From assembly GCF_000758665.1 (NCBI RefSeq), contig NZ_CP009285.1, forward strand, positions 7,998,001 through 8,062,000: DNA of 64,000 nucleotides, in the 5' to 3' direction. This DNA is from Paenibacillus borealis. GTDB taxonomy: Bacteria > Bacillota > Bacilli > Paenibacillales > Paenibacillaceae. The notes beneath the pieces are model-generated. The model ran no database searches. It was given only the letters and a program-made list of their open reading frames with translations, and was not told the origin of the DNA. The translations under genes were made by a program, and so were the position numbers. Shown one piece after another: positions 52,160 through 61,421 of the stretch (its first letter is position 1; each line of letters opens with the position of its first letter).

Positions 52160-52906
52160 TCAGTTATTGTCTGCAACCGCTTCGCACCCATTCGACAAGA
52201 GCCACTGCTCCATAACGGCAAACGCCTGCTCTGCATCCTGTTCATAGAAGACGGCCACCTCTTGCTGGTAGGCATAATTTAATCGTACATAGCCGCCCAG
52301 CTGCCTATAGAACAGGAAGCAGGCATAGGCATTCTCAATGGACAAATCCGGCGGAAATTCCTTTTGGCATAATTCGGCCAGTCCGGGCAGCGTAAGCAGT
52401 CCCTGCCCTTGGGGCAAACGCAGAAAGTGATGGCTCCGGGTACCCGTCCACGGTTCATAATAGACGGGCTCCTCCTTGCTTCTCCCATACACCTGGCGAT
52501 ATATTTCGTCCAGCACCAAGGCGTACATCGCTTCATCTTCCGGCTCCCGTGCCTGCAGGGAAATCGCCTCTACACGTTCCGCGTGCCGGGGCAGCCAGAG
52601 CAGACCGGCCATCCGGGGATGCACGGCCAGAAAATCACCATCCACCGTTGTGCCTATAACAATACACTCGCCAATCTGCTCTTCAGTAATGGGACTCTCT
52701 TCGTCATGCTCCCATAACCCGTACTCCGCAAAAGGCTTAAGCACCTCCGCATCCGGAAACTGGACATTCATCCACCCTCTATAAGTCCCTTCACCGAATC
52801 GCTGCAAGAACCGAAGGTAGGCTGGTGGATACACAGTAGCAGCTTCCTTCGCAAGCACCTGGTTCTGGCCCTCAGACAGCGGTTTAGGCCGGGATACGAT
52901 GTACAT
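52160..52906 (-). CDS. SMI1/KNR4 (SUKH-like) family protein
   Basis: The 248-residue product has an N-terminal SUKH-like fold (YPPAYLRFLQRFGEGTYRGWMNVQFPDAEVL..) with ITEEQIGECIVIGTTVDGDFLAVHP. The C-terminal part is unfamiliar. SUKH proteins commonly neutralise contact-dependent or polymorphic toxins. AAGGGGG precedes the ATG, 15 bases after the leucine-rich gene. Confidence 0.82.
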   Translation of the reverse strand: MYIVSRPKPLSEGQNQVLAKEAATVYPPAYLRFLQRFGEGTYRGWMNVQFPDAEVLKPFAEYGLWEHDEESPITEEQIGECIVIGTTVDGDFLAVHPRMAGLLWLPRHAERVEAISLQAREPEDEAMYALVLDEIYRQVYGRSKEEPVYYEPWTGTRSHHFLRLPQGQGLLTLPGLAELCQKEFPPDLSIENAYACFLFYRQLGGYVRLNYAYQQEVAVFYEQDAEQAFAVMEQWLLSNGCEAVADNN

Positions 52907-52920
52907 AAATACTTCCCCCT

Positions 52921-53931
52921 TTATTGATAACCCAGTGCCGCTAAGGATTGTTGTATTTCCCGGTCTGCTTTACTTTTGAACGTTGCAAACTCTACGGAGG
53001 ATAATGAACCCGGAAGTTTCTGATGGATAAAGGAATCATAATCTATCGCTGTTCCGAGAATGCGAAGGGTGTTCAGCGAAGGCAGCTGGTCCATTCCCGC
53101 CAGACGGGTTAAGCCCTTACAATTCCGGATCGACAGCTCCTCCAGTGCCTTCATTTCCTGGTCAAAGCTGATTTCCTGCAGCTGGATTTGATCCTCAATC
53201 ACAAGTCTATTCAGACCTTGAAAGGCCGTAATATTGGACAGGTCATGAAAGCCCCGGACCCGGGTGATCTCCAGATTCCCGATGGTATTCTCTTCAATTT
53301 CCTGAATATGCTCCCGGCCTCCAAGCAGAATGCGCAGATGCTCCAGCTTCCTCAGCCGGTTAACGAAATGCAAAGGCAGCTTGCTGACCGAATGCAGCGC
53401 GAGATAATTCAAGTCCTCCAGATGACCTATAGCATCAAGATTTTTAACCTTGCCCCCTACATGAAGCTCTTCCAGATCAGAGTACTCTTTGAAATGTTGG
53501 AGGTTGAGCATCTTTTTATCCGACATAATGGTTAATTTATTCAGAGTGCGCAACGTATCAAGCCCCAGAATTTCCGGGTTCTCCAGCTCGTATATGCCTA
53601 TACTTAGACTGCGCAGGTGCTCCAAGTGGTCCAAGGCATCGGTGCGATGGGCCTGAGTGAGGCTATCGAGGTGCAGCATTTTGACATTAGGGACCCGCAA
53701 GAGCGTATGACAATCAAAAGACAGCGAATAGTGGGCATAGAAGCGAACTCCGAAATTCTCATCCCAGCGCGCACAAAGCTCATCCACTTCTTCCAAGATG
53801 GAGCCATAGAACTCGGGGTGAGAGAACTGTACAATGACCTGGTTACCTTCGCGCAAATCCTGCTCCATCTGTATCCGGTCCAGCGTAGCCGGATTATTGA
53901 TCAGAATCCGTTTTTTCCATATTTTCCGCAT
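52921..53931 (-). CDS. Leucine-rich-repeat protein
   Basis: The 336-residue product has about eight irregular leucine-rich repeats (LEHLRSLSIGIYELENPEILGLDTLRTLNKLTIMSD, then LEELHVGGKVKNLDAIGHLEDLNYLALHS, LRKLEHLRILLGG). No signal peptide is visible, so it is cytoplasmic. The repeats suggest protein binding. ATG 53931 follows AGGAGG; the frame from 53961 lacks a site. Confidence 0.8.
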   Translation of the reverse strand: MRKIWKKRILINNPATLDRIQMEQDLREGNQVIVQFSHPEFYGSILEEVDELCARWDENFGVRFYAHYSLSFDCHTLLRVPNVKMLHLDSLTQAHRTDALDHLEHLRSLSIGIYELENPEILGLDTLRTLNKLTIMSDKKMLNLQHFKEYSDLEELHVGGKVKNLDAIGHLEDLNYLALHSVSKLPLHFVNRLRKLEHLRILLGGREHIQEIEENTIGNLEITRVRGFHDLSNITAFQGLNRLVIEDQIQLQEISFDQEMKALEELSIRNCKGLTRLAGMDQLPSLNTLRILGTAIDYDSFIHQKLPGSLSSVEFATFKSKADREIQQSLAALGYQ

Positions 53932-53967
53932 TCGGGAATCCTCCTGTTTACCACAGCTCATCTATCT

Positions 53968-54540
53968 TCAAAATTCATATTTCTTGAAGCGTTCTCCGAG
54001 CGTTTCTTCGTACGGGACCCACTCCCAATCGCACCATAAAGACATGCCTGTGAGCTCTGACAGCTTATCTACGGCTTGTTCCGGGCTTGTAATCCCAATA
54101 AAGCCGTCAAAATCCTCATGGCGGATATTCAGCGTCCGCTGCAAGTAGTCATCATTGATATGCTCTTCCCCGAGTTGTTCATATTCATCCCTCGTCCACT
54201 GCTCACAAAAGATCCTTTCAGCCTGAATGTTCCCATTCTCGAACAACGACAACTCGAATATCTCCTCATTTATATATCCGGCAGTCATCACTGGCTCTTG
54301 GGTAAGCAGGGACAGCGTTCTGCCGATCTCCTTCACCGTACCCCATACAAAATAGTCGTGAAGCACGCTGATCCAGTTCTCATTGCTTTTGCTTACGTAC
54401 ATGACAACCTTGCTCTCCGGAGCTCTGTCATTTGACTTGCCTAACACTGAAGCATGCCCTTCGCTTAGCTCCCTTAAAGCTTCGACAGTCTTCTCAAGAT
54501 TGTTCGACTTGATATGCAAATTTGCAAATGATCTCCCCAC
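53968..54540 (-). CDS. Uncharacterised cytoplasmic protein in the immunity-like array
   Basis: The 190-residue product starts from GTG 54540 behind GGAGGGG and has no signal peptide or membrane helix. It contains VVMYVSKSNENWISVLHDYF, then a segment with GRTLSLLTQEPVMTAGYINEEIFELSLFENG and WCDWEWVPYEETLGERF. I recognise no family with confidence. Its neighbours and size suit an immunity protein. Confidence 0.72.
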   Translation of the reverse strand: MGRSFANLHIKSNNLEKTVEALRELSEGHASVLGKSNDRAPESKVVMYVSKSNENWISVLHDYFVWGTVKEIGRTLSLLTQEPVMTAGYINEEIFELSLFENGNIQAERIFCEQWTRDEYEQLGEEHINDDYLQRTLNIRHEDFDGFIGITSPEQAVDKLSELTGMSLWCDWEWVPYEETLGERFKKYEF

Positions 54541-54573
54541 GGGGTGAACCCCTCCTTCGTTTTCCTCAGCTGT

Positions 54574-55782
54574 TCAGTAATCGCGCGCTGCATCGAACCA
54601 ACGCTGGGCCATCTCCTCTGTTATAGGCTGGCCAATTCGATGTTCAGACTGGCTGAGCTGCCATACCGCTTCGCTAAGGTCTTCCCGTTCTGTGGTTTCG
54701 ATGCCTTTGAGGGTATTGAAGCGTACGGTAAAAGCAGTAATGGCAGCCTCTGCATCGTCAAAGTTGCGGGCCTTCGCTAACGCTGCCTGGGCAGCGCTGT
54801 AAGCTTCGTTAGCCAGCTTAGCCAGACGTTTAGGCCAGGACGAGAACGGGCGGCCATACTCGGCCGTCCACCACTCCGGCTTTCGCAATTGGCTCACCGA
54901 AGCATGCTCGGTCCACGGGCGGGTGTTAGCGCGTGCTTTCATTTGCTGCCTGAGGCGCTTGCCCGCAATCTCTTCCACATTGTAGGCGATAAATCTTTCG
55001 AGCTGCGGCCAGGCATCCAGAGGCGGCAAATCTCCCAAATCAGGCATGAAACGCAGCTCCAGATTTCTTAACCGGACATGACGGGCCAACAGGTCCAGGC
55101 CGCAGAAGTTCCCCCACAAGCTCAGTGAGGCAAGGTTCGGGAACCGGTCCAGACACTCCAGCGAGATGGGCTGCCCCAGCGGCGCATTCTGTAGCGTCAG
55201 GCTTGTCACTTGGTGCAATTCACCCAGGCCAGGCAGCAGGAACGGAGCATCATTCCTGCGCCGGCTGGTATGTGGCGCCAGTGTCAGAGAAGATGGTACA
55301 CCGCCCGTGGCCGACAAGTGTGATAGATTACCGGACACACTCAGGCGGAAATCCCGCTCCGGAAGCCGCAGGCTCAGGTGACCCCCGGACGGGTCCAGCT
55401 CGATATGCAAGCCATGAATAATAGACTGGCTGGCATCTGCTGCCATGTCTGCAGACAGGATTGGCGCCCACGTCAGCTCTTCAATTGGACGTTTCCGCGC
55501 CCAGTCAAAGAAGCCCGTATTATCTCCTGTATAGTGTAGAAATCGCGGCCAGGGCGAGCCGGCCGGCGTGGCGAAAGGATCGAACACAGTCCAATCGATC
55601 TGCGCATCAGGCTCAACATGAAGATCTGCTTTCTTTCCCAATAACGCAGGTCCAATGGAAAGGCTGCCCACGCCGGGTTGAATGGCAAGAGTATGACTGC
55701 GGGGCCCTGACAGATCGATGGGATAACGGCCAACTTCTCTAACAGACCCAGCAGGAGGACGTGCTTGGTTATCACCATTCAT
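54574..55782 (-). CDS. Leucine-rich protein of unknown family
   Basis: The 402-residue product has a middle part with leucine-rich repeats (LHQVTSLTLQNAPLGQPISLECLDRFPNLASLSLWGNFCGLDLLARHVRLRNLELRF) and a helical C-terminus rich in Ala and Glu. The frame uses more GC-rich codons than its neighbours. ATG 55782 lies inside the end of the upstream SUKH-like gene (11-base overlap) behind GAGGAT, showing translational coupling. Confidence 0.75.
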   Translation of the reverse strand: MNGDNQARPPAGSVREVGRYPIDLSGPRSHTLAIQPGVGSLSIGPALLGKKADLHVEPDAQIDWTVFDPFATPAGSPWPRFLHYTGDNTGFFDWARKRPIEELTWAPILSADMAADASQSIIHGLHIELDPSGGHLSLRLPERDFRLSVSGNLSHLSATGGVPSSLTLAPHTSRRRNDAPFLLPGLGELHQVTSLTLQNAPLGQPISLECLDRFPNLASLSLWGNFCGLDLLARHVRLRNLELRFMPDLGDLPPLDAWPQLERFIAYNVEEIAGKRLRQQMKARANTRPWTEHASVSQLRKPEWWTAEYGRPFSSWPKRLAKLANEAYSAAQAALAKARNFDDAEAAITAFTVRFNTLKGIETTEREDLSEAVWQLSQSEHRIGQPITEEMAQRWFDAARDY

Positions 55783-56215
55783 AGAAATTATCCTCGATCA
55801 ATTCCTCGAAAGAGTCTGCTAATAGCTTGCTCTCCCCGCTATCGTGATAACAGATGGTAACCTTCCCTGCCGGATCAATGAGTATCGGATCGCCGGAGCC
55901 ATCCATGGAAATAACATAACAGGTTGCTAGAAGCTCTGCAAAAGGATGGTTCTTAAATTGCTCCCGGAACCCAAGCGTCAAATCAACAACGGTTTCGTTC
56001 CCGAGGCTAGAGCCATTCGAAAATGCATGTATTGCAAGACCTGCATATGCTCCCCCAAACATTTTGATAAAGTCTATGTAGTCCTCATGAAAGCTTACAT
56101 TCAGCTGCTGCTGTGCCTTAACGATTTCCTCTGGGCTCGCCGGAATGCCTAGTAGTGTTCTATTATCCTCCCGGTGGAGAAAAACTTCCAATCGCTTCAT
56201 TAACGCATCCTTCAT
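55772..56215 (-). CDS. SMI1/KNR4 (SUKH-like) family protein
   Basis: The 147-residue product has the core SUKH pattern: IPASPEEIVKAQQQLNVSFHEDYIDFIKMFGGAYAGLAIHAF, then CYVISMDGSGDPILIDPAGKVTICYHDSGESKLLADSFEELI. It is likely an immunity protein. It is the first gene of the array. ATG 56215 follows AAGGAG; the frame from 56236 is unsupported. Confidence 0.88.
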   Translation of the reverse strand: MKDALMKRLEVFLHREDNRTLLGIPASPEEIVKAQQQLNVSFHEDYIDFIKMFGGAYAGLAIHAFSNGSSLGNETVVDLTLGFREQFKNHPFAELLATCYVISMDGSGDPILIDPAGKVTICYHDSGESKLLADSFEELIEDNFYEW

Positions 56216-56306
56216 AGATAATCTCCTTCCAGCCACAGGTAAGATTCGCGCCTCTGGCTACAGTCATACTAATTATATAAACTGTATGGCGCTCTTTTCA
56301 CCTTTT

Positions 56307-56335
56307 TTGGCAAAGGCAGCATTATTACGTATAAT
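56307..56335 (+). promoter_or_regulatory. Promoter of the pentapeptide-repeat gene
   Basis: TTGGCA (56307-56312) and TATAAT (56330-56335) are exactly 17 bases apart and 33 bases upstream of the ATG. Confidence 0.75.
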
Positions 56336-56367
56336 CGCCATAAGAGCTATGCATCAGAGGAGGATCT

Positions 56368-56997
56368 ATGTTGAACAAGAAGTCACTCATTGCAAGATGG
56401 AACGATGACCAGCTTAATGAAGTGAACCGGCTACTCGCCGCTGTTACAGGCAAACCTAATCTGCATCAAAAAGACCGCTCTTTTCCATCCTCCCCCTATG
56501 GACAAAATGAGGCTGGGCTTGAGGATTACCGGGGAGTTACCCTGACGGAGACCATACAATACCTGACAGTAGAGGGTGCCGATCTGTCTTATGCACGTTT
56601 CGATGACTCTGCAAGCTTGAACACCTCAACCTTTACAAATTGTTGCTTTGATGGAGTCAAACTGGATAGCAGATATGTGACTCACACCTTCAGCCACTGT
56701 TCTTTCCGGGGAGCCAAGCTGAATAATGCCAGGATCAGCAAGGAGTTTAATGATTGCGATTTTACAGGCTGCAACTTAAGTAAAGTGATAGCGAACGATG
56801 TATCGTTCACACGCTGCCGTTTTGCCAACGCTAACTTTCGCGGCGCCTTATTGTTGTATTGCCGGTTCGAGGAATGCAGCTTTGATGGAGCTTTCTTTCA
56901 GGACGGCTCGGTAGCCGGAAGCCGCTTTACGGGAGAGACAGGCCTGCTCCCTGTTTGGGGCAATACGATACTGGACAATGTCACAATCTATGAATGA
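56368..56997 (+). CDS. Pentapeptide-repeat protein
   Basis: The 209-residue product has a central run of A(D/N)LXX-type repeats (GADLSYARFDDSASLNTSTFTNCCFDGVKL, then CSFRGAKLNNARIS..DFTGCNLSKV..RFANANFRGALL). Such repeats fold into a right-handed quadrilateral helix, sometimes mimicking DNA to protect gyrase. An N-terminal helix precedes the repeats. AGAGGAGG precedes the ATG. Confidence 0.85.
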   Translation: MLNKKSLIARWNDDQLNEVNRLLAAVTGKPNLHQKDRSFPSSPYGQNEAGLEDYRGVTLTETIQYLTVEGADLSYARFDDSASLNTSTFTNCCFDGVKLDSRYVTHTFSHCSFRGAKLNNARISKEFNDCDFTGCNLSKVIANDVSFTRCRFANANFRGALLLYCRFEECSFDGAFFQDGSVAGSRFTGETGLLPVWGNTILDNVTIYE

Positions 56998-57043
56998 TGT
57001 CTGCTGGATCACTTATCTATCCTAATGGCCTCAATATTAAGCA

Positions 57044-57077
57044 AAACGCTACTGACAACGAAATGTCAGCAGCGTTT
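57044..57077 (-). terminator. Terminator of the WYL regulator gene
   Basis: aaacgctactgaca and tgtcagcagcgttt (57044-57077) form a stem with one mismatch, overlapping the end of the WYL gene. TTTTG follows on the minus strand. Confidence 0.7.
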
Positions 57078-58013
57078 CAGCATTTTTTCGGCTTCCTCGT
57101 AAATCCTATTCCGCAACGACTCTGGTTCCACCACGCTTACATTCGCTCCCCAGCTCAGCACCCATTGTACCAAATCGGCCGGCTGGCGAACGCGTAAGAT
57201 CACATCCAATCCTTCTTGATGCTCTTCCATATCCTCTATGAAATGATTGTTTGATTTCTTCACTTTATCCGCCACGTCATAATCGAATCGAAGGTGAACT
57301 CTCAGATGCCGGTCATCTGAAGGCTGATATTCACTTAAGTTAAAATCGGCCGGCCGTTCGAATCGCTCTTCCAATTCGGCAAGCCCAGTCATCCGGGATA
57401 CATGGAAATGGCGAATGGCCTGCCGCAGATCGCAGTAGGCCACAAGCATCCACGATCCTTCTACCAGTACAAGACCATAGGGCGCAACGGTACGCTCACT
57501 ATGGTGATCCCCCATAGAATCCGTGATTCCTTTTGAATAATGAAATCTGATCTTTCGCTCCTCTAATATCGCCAGACGGATCTTTTCGAAATACTTCCTT
57601 TCTTTTGACCGTGTAACCGGTTTGCCGGGAGCAAGCAGACGCAGCGCCTGGCGTATACGGGAGGTCTCATTGCGGACGCTCTCCGATAGAATGGCCTCGA
57701 TTTTCCTGCGGGCAGACTTAGCTCTGGCACAATAATCATCATCAAATCGCTGCTCGATAAAGTCCGTTCCTATAAGCAAAGTCACGGCTTCTTCTACCGT
57801 GAAGCTGACCGGCGGCAGGAAATAGCCTTCCATTAAGGAGTACCCCATACCAGGGGCGCCTATAATCGGCACGCCGGCTTCGCTAAGCGCCTGAATGTCC
57901 CGATAAATGGTCCGCACACTCGTTTCAAACAGGCTCGCCAAATCTTCAGCCCGGACAACTCGCCTGCCTTGCAGCTCCAGCACAATGGCTAATAAGCGGT
58001 CGGTTTTATTCAT
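57066..58013 (-). CDS. HTH/WYL-domain transcriptional regulator (YafY-like)
   Basis: The 315-residue product has an N-terminal DeoR-type helix-turn-helix (NKTDRLLAIVLELQGRRVVRAEDLASLFETSVRTIYRDIQALSEAG) and a WYL domain (APYGLVLVEGSWMLVAYCDLRQAIRHFHVSRM). WYL domains sense ligands such as nucleic acids. GGGGGAG precedes the ATG. Targets are unknown. Confidence 0.92.
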   Translation of the reverse strand: MNKTDRLLAIVLELQGRRVVRAEDLASLFETSVRTIYRDIQALSEAGVPIIGAPGMGYSLMEGYFLPPVSFTVEEAVTLLIGTDFIEQRFDDDYCARAKSARRKIEAILSESVRNETSRIRQALRLLAPGKPVTRSKERKYFEKIRLAILEERKIRFHYSKGITDSMGDHHSERTVAPYGLVLVEGSWMLVAYCDLRQAIRHFHVSRMTGLAELEERFERPADFNLSEYQPSDDRHLRVHLRFDYDVADKVKKSNNHFIEDMEEHQEGLDVILRVRQPADLVQWVLSWGANVSVVEPESLRNRIYEEAEKMLKRC

Positions 58014-58045
58014 TGGCTCCCCCTTTTTTTATTACGGCTAAGTTG

Positions 58046-58411
58046 TTAATAAATCTTCTTCAGCAGCCCAATTACTTCATCCAGGGTGAGGCCAAAGGAT
58101 CTGTAGTACGAGGTGTCGCTCTCCATTTGCTTCAGGACCATTTCGTTGCGTATCCGCAGCATCTCCTCCTGCGAGAATTCGGCTACAAAACAGCCTTTAC
58201 CTGTTACCGTATTGATCAGACCGCTCCGCTCAAGCTCTTCCCAGGCTTTCTTCACGGTGATGACACTGACATTCAGCTCCAGGGCTGCCTGCCGGATGGG
58301 CGGAAGACAATAACCGCTTTCCAGCTCGCCTTTCAGGATTTGTGCGCTGATCTGTTCGTACAGCTGCTGATAAATCGGTTTCTCGGATGTATTCGAGATC
58401 GTTACATTCAT
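58046..58411 (-). CDS. GntR-family regulator (YtrA subfamily)
   Basis: The 121-residue product has a GntR winged helix (PIYQQLYEQISAQILKGELESGYCLPPIRQAALELNVSVITVKKAWEELERSGLINTVTGKGCFVAE) and a short C-terminal helical tail, as in YtrA regulators. It overlaps the permease gene by 4 bases and is the last gene of the ABC operon; YtrA-type regulators usually come first. It likely binds the palindrome at 59930-59954. Confidence 0.92.
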   Translation of the reverse strand: MNVTISNTSEKPIYQQLYEQISAQILKGELESGYCLPPIRQAALELNVSVITVKKAWEELERSGLINTVTGKGCFVAEFSQEEMLRIRNEMVLKQMESDTSYYRSFGLTLDEVIGLLKKIY

Positions 58412-59064
58412 AATATCTCCACTTTCAGGAATCTCTTTACGGCAATCTTATAGGCAATTAGCGTACATGCAATGAAAATGATAATACCCGCGATCAGAAT
58501 GGATAGCTGCAGCGCCGTATTATCCGTCCCGGAGCCATAGAAAATATTATTTACCCAAGAATTTTGGATTCCCAACCATTGAGCCCCTCCGGCAAATAGT
58601 ATGGCAGCCGTGGTGGATGCGGTCGTTGCCGCGCCATACTTATACGACGTCTTGTAGTACATAGATATAAATAGGATGTTGAAGATCGCCAGCATGATGA
58701 AGCATAATCCCCAAAACCCCATATGCGGCGGATAAAAGATGTAATTCAGATGAGGGTACAGGCGAAACGTAAATATACTGAAGATCATCGCGATGACAAG
58801 ATGCATAAGCTCAAGAATAACCACCACGGTTATCCGGGACTTTACGATGTCTGTTTTGGTCACGGGCATCATCGTACTAAACATCAGATCATTCTGACTC
58901 TTGAATCCGCCAAACATGTTCGGTACCGTTAAGAAGCAGAAATACAGCGGGACGAGAAAATAGACCCAGCCGGGGATAAGCATTAAGCCGCCTAAAATAA
59001 AGGGTAATGCGAAGAACCAGGGGTTTACGCCTAATTTCAAATCCTTCATCACCAAATTATACAT
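58408..59064 (-). CDS. ABC transporter permease (ABC-2 type)
   Basis: The 218-residue product has six membrane helices (FALPFILGGLMLIPGWVYFLVPLYFCFL, then MMPVTKTDIVKSRITVVVILELMHLVIAMIF). It matches permeases paired with YtrA-type regulators. ATG 59064 follows AAGGAGG by 6 bases; it overlaps the ATPase gene by 8 bases. Confidence 0.85.
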   Translation of the reverse strand: MYNLVMKDLKLGVNPWFFALPFILGGLMLIPGWVYFLVPLYFCFLTVPNMFGGFKSQNDLMFSTMMPVTKTDIVKSRITVVVILELMHLVIAMIFSIFTFRLYPHLNYIFYPPHMGFWGLCFIMLAIFNILFISMYYKTSYKYGAATTASTTAAILFAGGAQWLGIQNSWVNNIFYGSGTDNTALQLSILIAGIIIFIACTLIAYKIAVKRFLKVEIL

Positions 59065-59911
59065 ATACAGCCTCCTTTTTCGCAAAGTAGATCATGATTT
59101 CATCTAGGCTCGGCGTGGTTGCCCTCAGGCTGGAGGATGGATCAATGTCTTTGGTATGAATCAGTCCGGTAAAGCCGAACGAGTTGATTTTGTAGGAAAT
59201 CAACTGCTCCTTCACTTCGCCCAACTGGGCTTCGCTGCCGCTGAGCAAACGGTAGGATTCCTTTAATTCGTTTTTCTCGGAGCTGGCAATAATTCGCCCT
59301 TGTTCAATGAAGGTTATATAATCCGCACATCGTTCTAAGTCGGAGGTAATATGCGTAGAGAAAAGAATGCTGATCTCGCCGCCAATGATGAGCTCCTGAA
59401 AGATATCGAGCAGATCGTCTCTTGATACAGGATCGAGTCCGCTGGTCGGTTCATCCAGGATGAGCAGCTTTGCGCCATGCGATAGAGCAAGGGCCAAGCT
59501 GTACTTTACCTTCATCCCTCTTGACAGCTCCGCTATTTTCTTATTCTCGTCCAGCTTGAATCTCTTGAGATAATTGTAGTAAGTTTCATCATTCCAATGC
59601 TTATAGAACTTCTTGGTGATATCGGTCAGCGTCTTGATCTTGCTGCGTGTATAGAAATCAATATCACCGAATGCGCATCCAATTTCCTGCTTCAATTCAA
59701 TTTCGTGTTCAGCGATGCTCTTGCCAAGAATGTATACCTCGCCGCTATCGGCTTGAACCATGTTCAAGATCGATTTGATTGTGGTCGTTTTTCCGGCGCC
59801 ATTGGCCCCGATGAAACCCATAATGTAGCCCTTCTCCAATTGAAAAGATACATCCTTGATCTGAAATTGCGGATATCTTTTATTTAAATTCCGGATATCT
59901 AATGCCAGCAT
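59057..59911 (-). CDS. ABC transporter ATP-binding protein
   Basis: The 284-residue product has Walker A GANGAGKTTTIKSIL, a signature-region LSRGMKVKYSLALAL, Walker B LLILDEPTSGLDPV and H-loop FSTHITSD. It is the first gene of an ATPase-permease-GntR operon like Bacillus ytr. GAGGAGG precedes ATG 59911. The role of such transporters in cell wall-active antibiotic response is known for relatives only. Confidence 0.93.
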   Translation of the reverse strand: MLALDIRNLNKRYPQFQIKDVSFQLEKGYIMGFIGANGAGKTTTIKSILNMVQADSGEVYILGKSIAEHEIELKQEIGCAFGDIDFYTRSKIKTLTDITKKFYKHWNDETYYNYLKRFKLDENKKIAELSRGMKVKYSLALALSHGAKLLILDEPTSGLDPVSRDDLLDIFQELIIGGEISILFSTHITSDLERCADYITFIEQGRIIASSEKNELKESYRLLSGSEAQLGEVKEQLISYKINSFGFTGLIHTKDIDPSSSLRATTPSLDEIMIYFAKKEAVYV

Positions 59912-59929
59912 ACCATACCTCCTCAGGAA

Positions 59930-59954
59930 ATTGTGTATTCCGTGTATACACAAT
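59930..59954 (-). promoter_or_regulatory. GntR (YtrA-type) operator upstream of the ABC operon
   Basis: ATTGTGTAT (59930-59938) and ATACACAAT (59946-59954) are perfect inverted repeats 7 bases apart, containing an inner GTGTATACAC. On the minus strand they lie next to TTGTCA..TGTATA-like promoter elements and just before the ATPase ribosome binding site. Confidence 0.82.
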
Positions 59955-60015
59955 GTATCACGAGGTTTTGACAAAAGTCAATCAGTACATAGCACAGAAC
60001 TGCCTGAGGACTGGC

Positions 60016-61272
60016 TTATGCGGCGTGAACCGGGGATGTATCCTTCTGCTTGCGCCGAAAGAACGGCTTACCTTTCGACCACTGGATGAACGGCCGCTCT
60101 ATGGCATAATAAGAAATTACCGCTGCCGCATACGAGATTACGATGACGGTTACACTGATGCCGAGCCAGCGCCATACGTCCCTAACCCCGGAATGGTGAT
60201 AATCCTCTATTCCGTACTTCTCGATTAACGTAATGAACAGATAGTGCCAAATATACAGGCCGAACGAAATCTTCGCGGTAAACCGGAAAAAACGGTTATC
60301 CAGTAAGCGCCCGACGATCACGCTGAACGGTGCCGACAGCAGCACGATTCCGAACAAAATGGCATAAGCCGGGAAGTAATAGGGCTGGTGCTGGAGGCTG
60401 AAGTCAAATTCGCCCTGGTGGCGCATACGCCAGATCAGCAAACCGGCAAGACCCAAAGCGGCAGCACCGGCTACATCGAACACCCCGAGCTTACGCAGCC
60501 GCTCCACCCTAGCACCAAGCTGCATAATTGCAGTCGTTATGCCTGCGGCCAGGATGCCGATCGAGAAATGGCCGAAGAATCCGACCGGATTGTAATTCGG
60601 CATCCAGAATTTCGCACCGCCAATCTGACCATATTGCCAGCCCCGGCCCTGCTGGCTTGGCGTAAACCACTGATGAATGAGAGCGTTTGCGGCTAGCAAG
60701 AGTCCAAACGTGACAATCCAGAACAAGACCGCTTTGCCGAACGAACGCCGCTTGCTGAGCACAAACAATACAGCCATAAACAAAGGCATAAGCATGTAGC
60801 TGAACACCTCGAAGCTGATCGACCAGAACGGCCCGTTCAAATCGGACGGAAAAAACGTTGTGTAGTGGAAGCCTGACGTAAACGTGAAGCCTGTAATGAT
60901 TCGCCGCCACAAGAACTCCGTAGGAATGTCCAGCCTCCATACGAGCAACAGACAGACCAGGAAGGAAGCATAGAAGCCGGGCATAATTCTTGCAGCACGG
61001 CGCACTGCATACGTCCGGATAGATGGATACGGCTCTTTATTTAAGTAAGCGCTCCAGAAGGGGAACGACAGCAAAAAACCGCTTAACAGGAAAAACAAGC
61101 TGACCCCGCTGTTTCCAAGCAAAAAAACCGACTGCACTTCTTGAACCCAAGACTTTTGTGCGGGCATCGCCAGCTTTTGTGACAGATGATGCAGGATGAC
61201 GGACAGGCAAGCGATCGCACGAATACCATCCGCTCCTGCTAAGCGGGTACGGCCTAACTGAATATTTGACAT
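60016..61272 (-). CDS. Acyltransferase 3 family membrane protein
   Basis: The 418-residue product has about ten membrane helices and the family pattern: GADGIRAIACLSVILHH (catalytic His region), LFFLLSGFLLSFPFW, RRAARIMPGFYASF and FWSISFEVFSYML. These proteins O-acetylate extracellular polysaccharides, peptidoglycan or antibiotics. It has no fused esterase domain. AGAGGGA precedes the ATG. Confidence 0.9.
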   Translation of the reverse strand: MSNIQLGRTRLAGADGIRAIACLSVILHHLSQKLAMPAQKSWVQEVQSVFLLGNSGVSLFFLLSGFLLSFPFWSAYLNKEPYPSIRTYAVRRAARIMPGFYASFLVCLLLVWRLDIPTEFLWRRIITGFTFTSGFHYTTFFPSDLNGPFWSISFEVFSYMLMPLFMAVLFVLSKRRSFGKAVLFWIVTFGLLLAANALIHQWFTPSQQGRGWQYGQIGGAKFWMPNYNPVGFFGHFSIGILAAGITTAIMQLGARVERLRKLGVFDVAGAAALGLAGLLIWRMRHQGEFDFSLQHQPYYFPAYAILFGIVLLSAPFSVIVGRLLDNRFFRFTAKISFGLYIWHYLFITLIEKYGIEDYHHSGVRDVWRWLGISVTVIVISYAAAVISYYAIERPFIQWSKGKPFFRRKQKDTSPVHAA

Positions 61273-61378
61273 CAGCTACATTCCCTCTTTCCCTCAAATA
61301 AACATGGATTCCAGGCACTCATATCTTTCCATAAATTATAGAAAAATCCTTCAACGGTTCTAGAGAAAATTAAGCGCA

Positions 61379-61411
61379 CAAAAAAAGAACCTTCCTCACC
61401 GGGAAAGTTCT
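61379..61411 (-). terminator. Terminator of the mqo gene
   Basis: On the minus strand AGAACTTTCC (61411-61402) pairs with GGAAGGTTCT (61395-61386), and seven Us follow. Confidence 0.85.
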
Positions 61412-61421
61412 CAGGCTGTTC

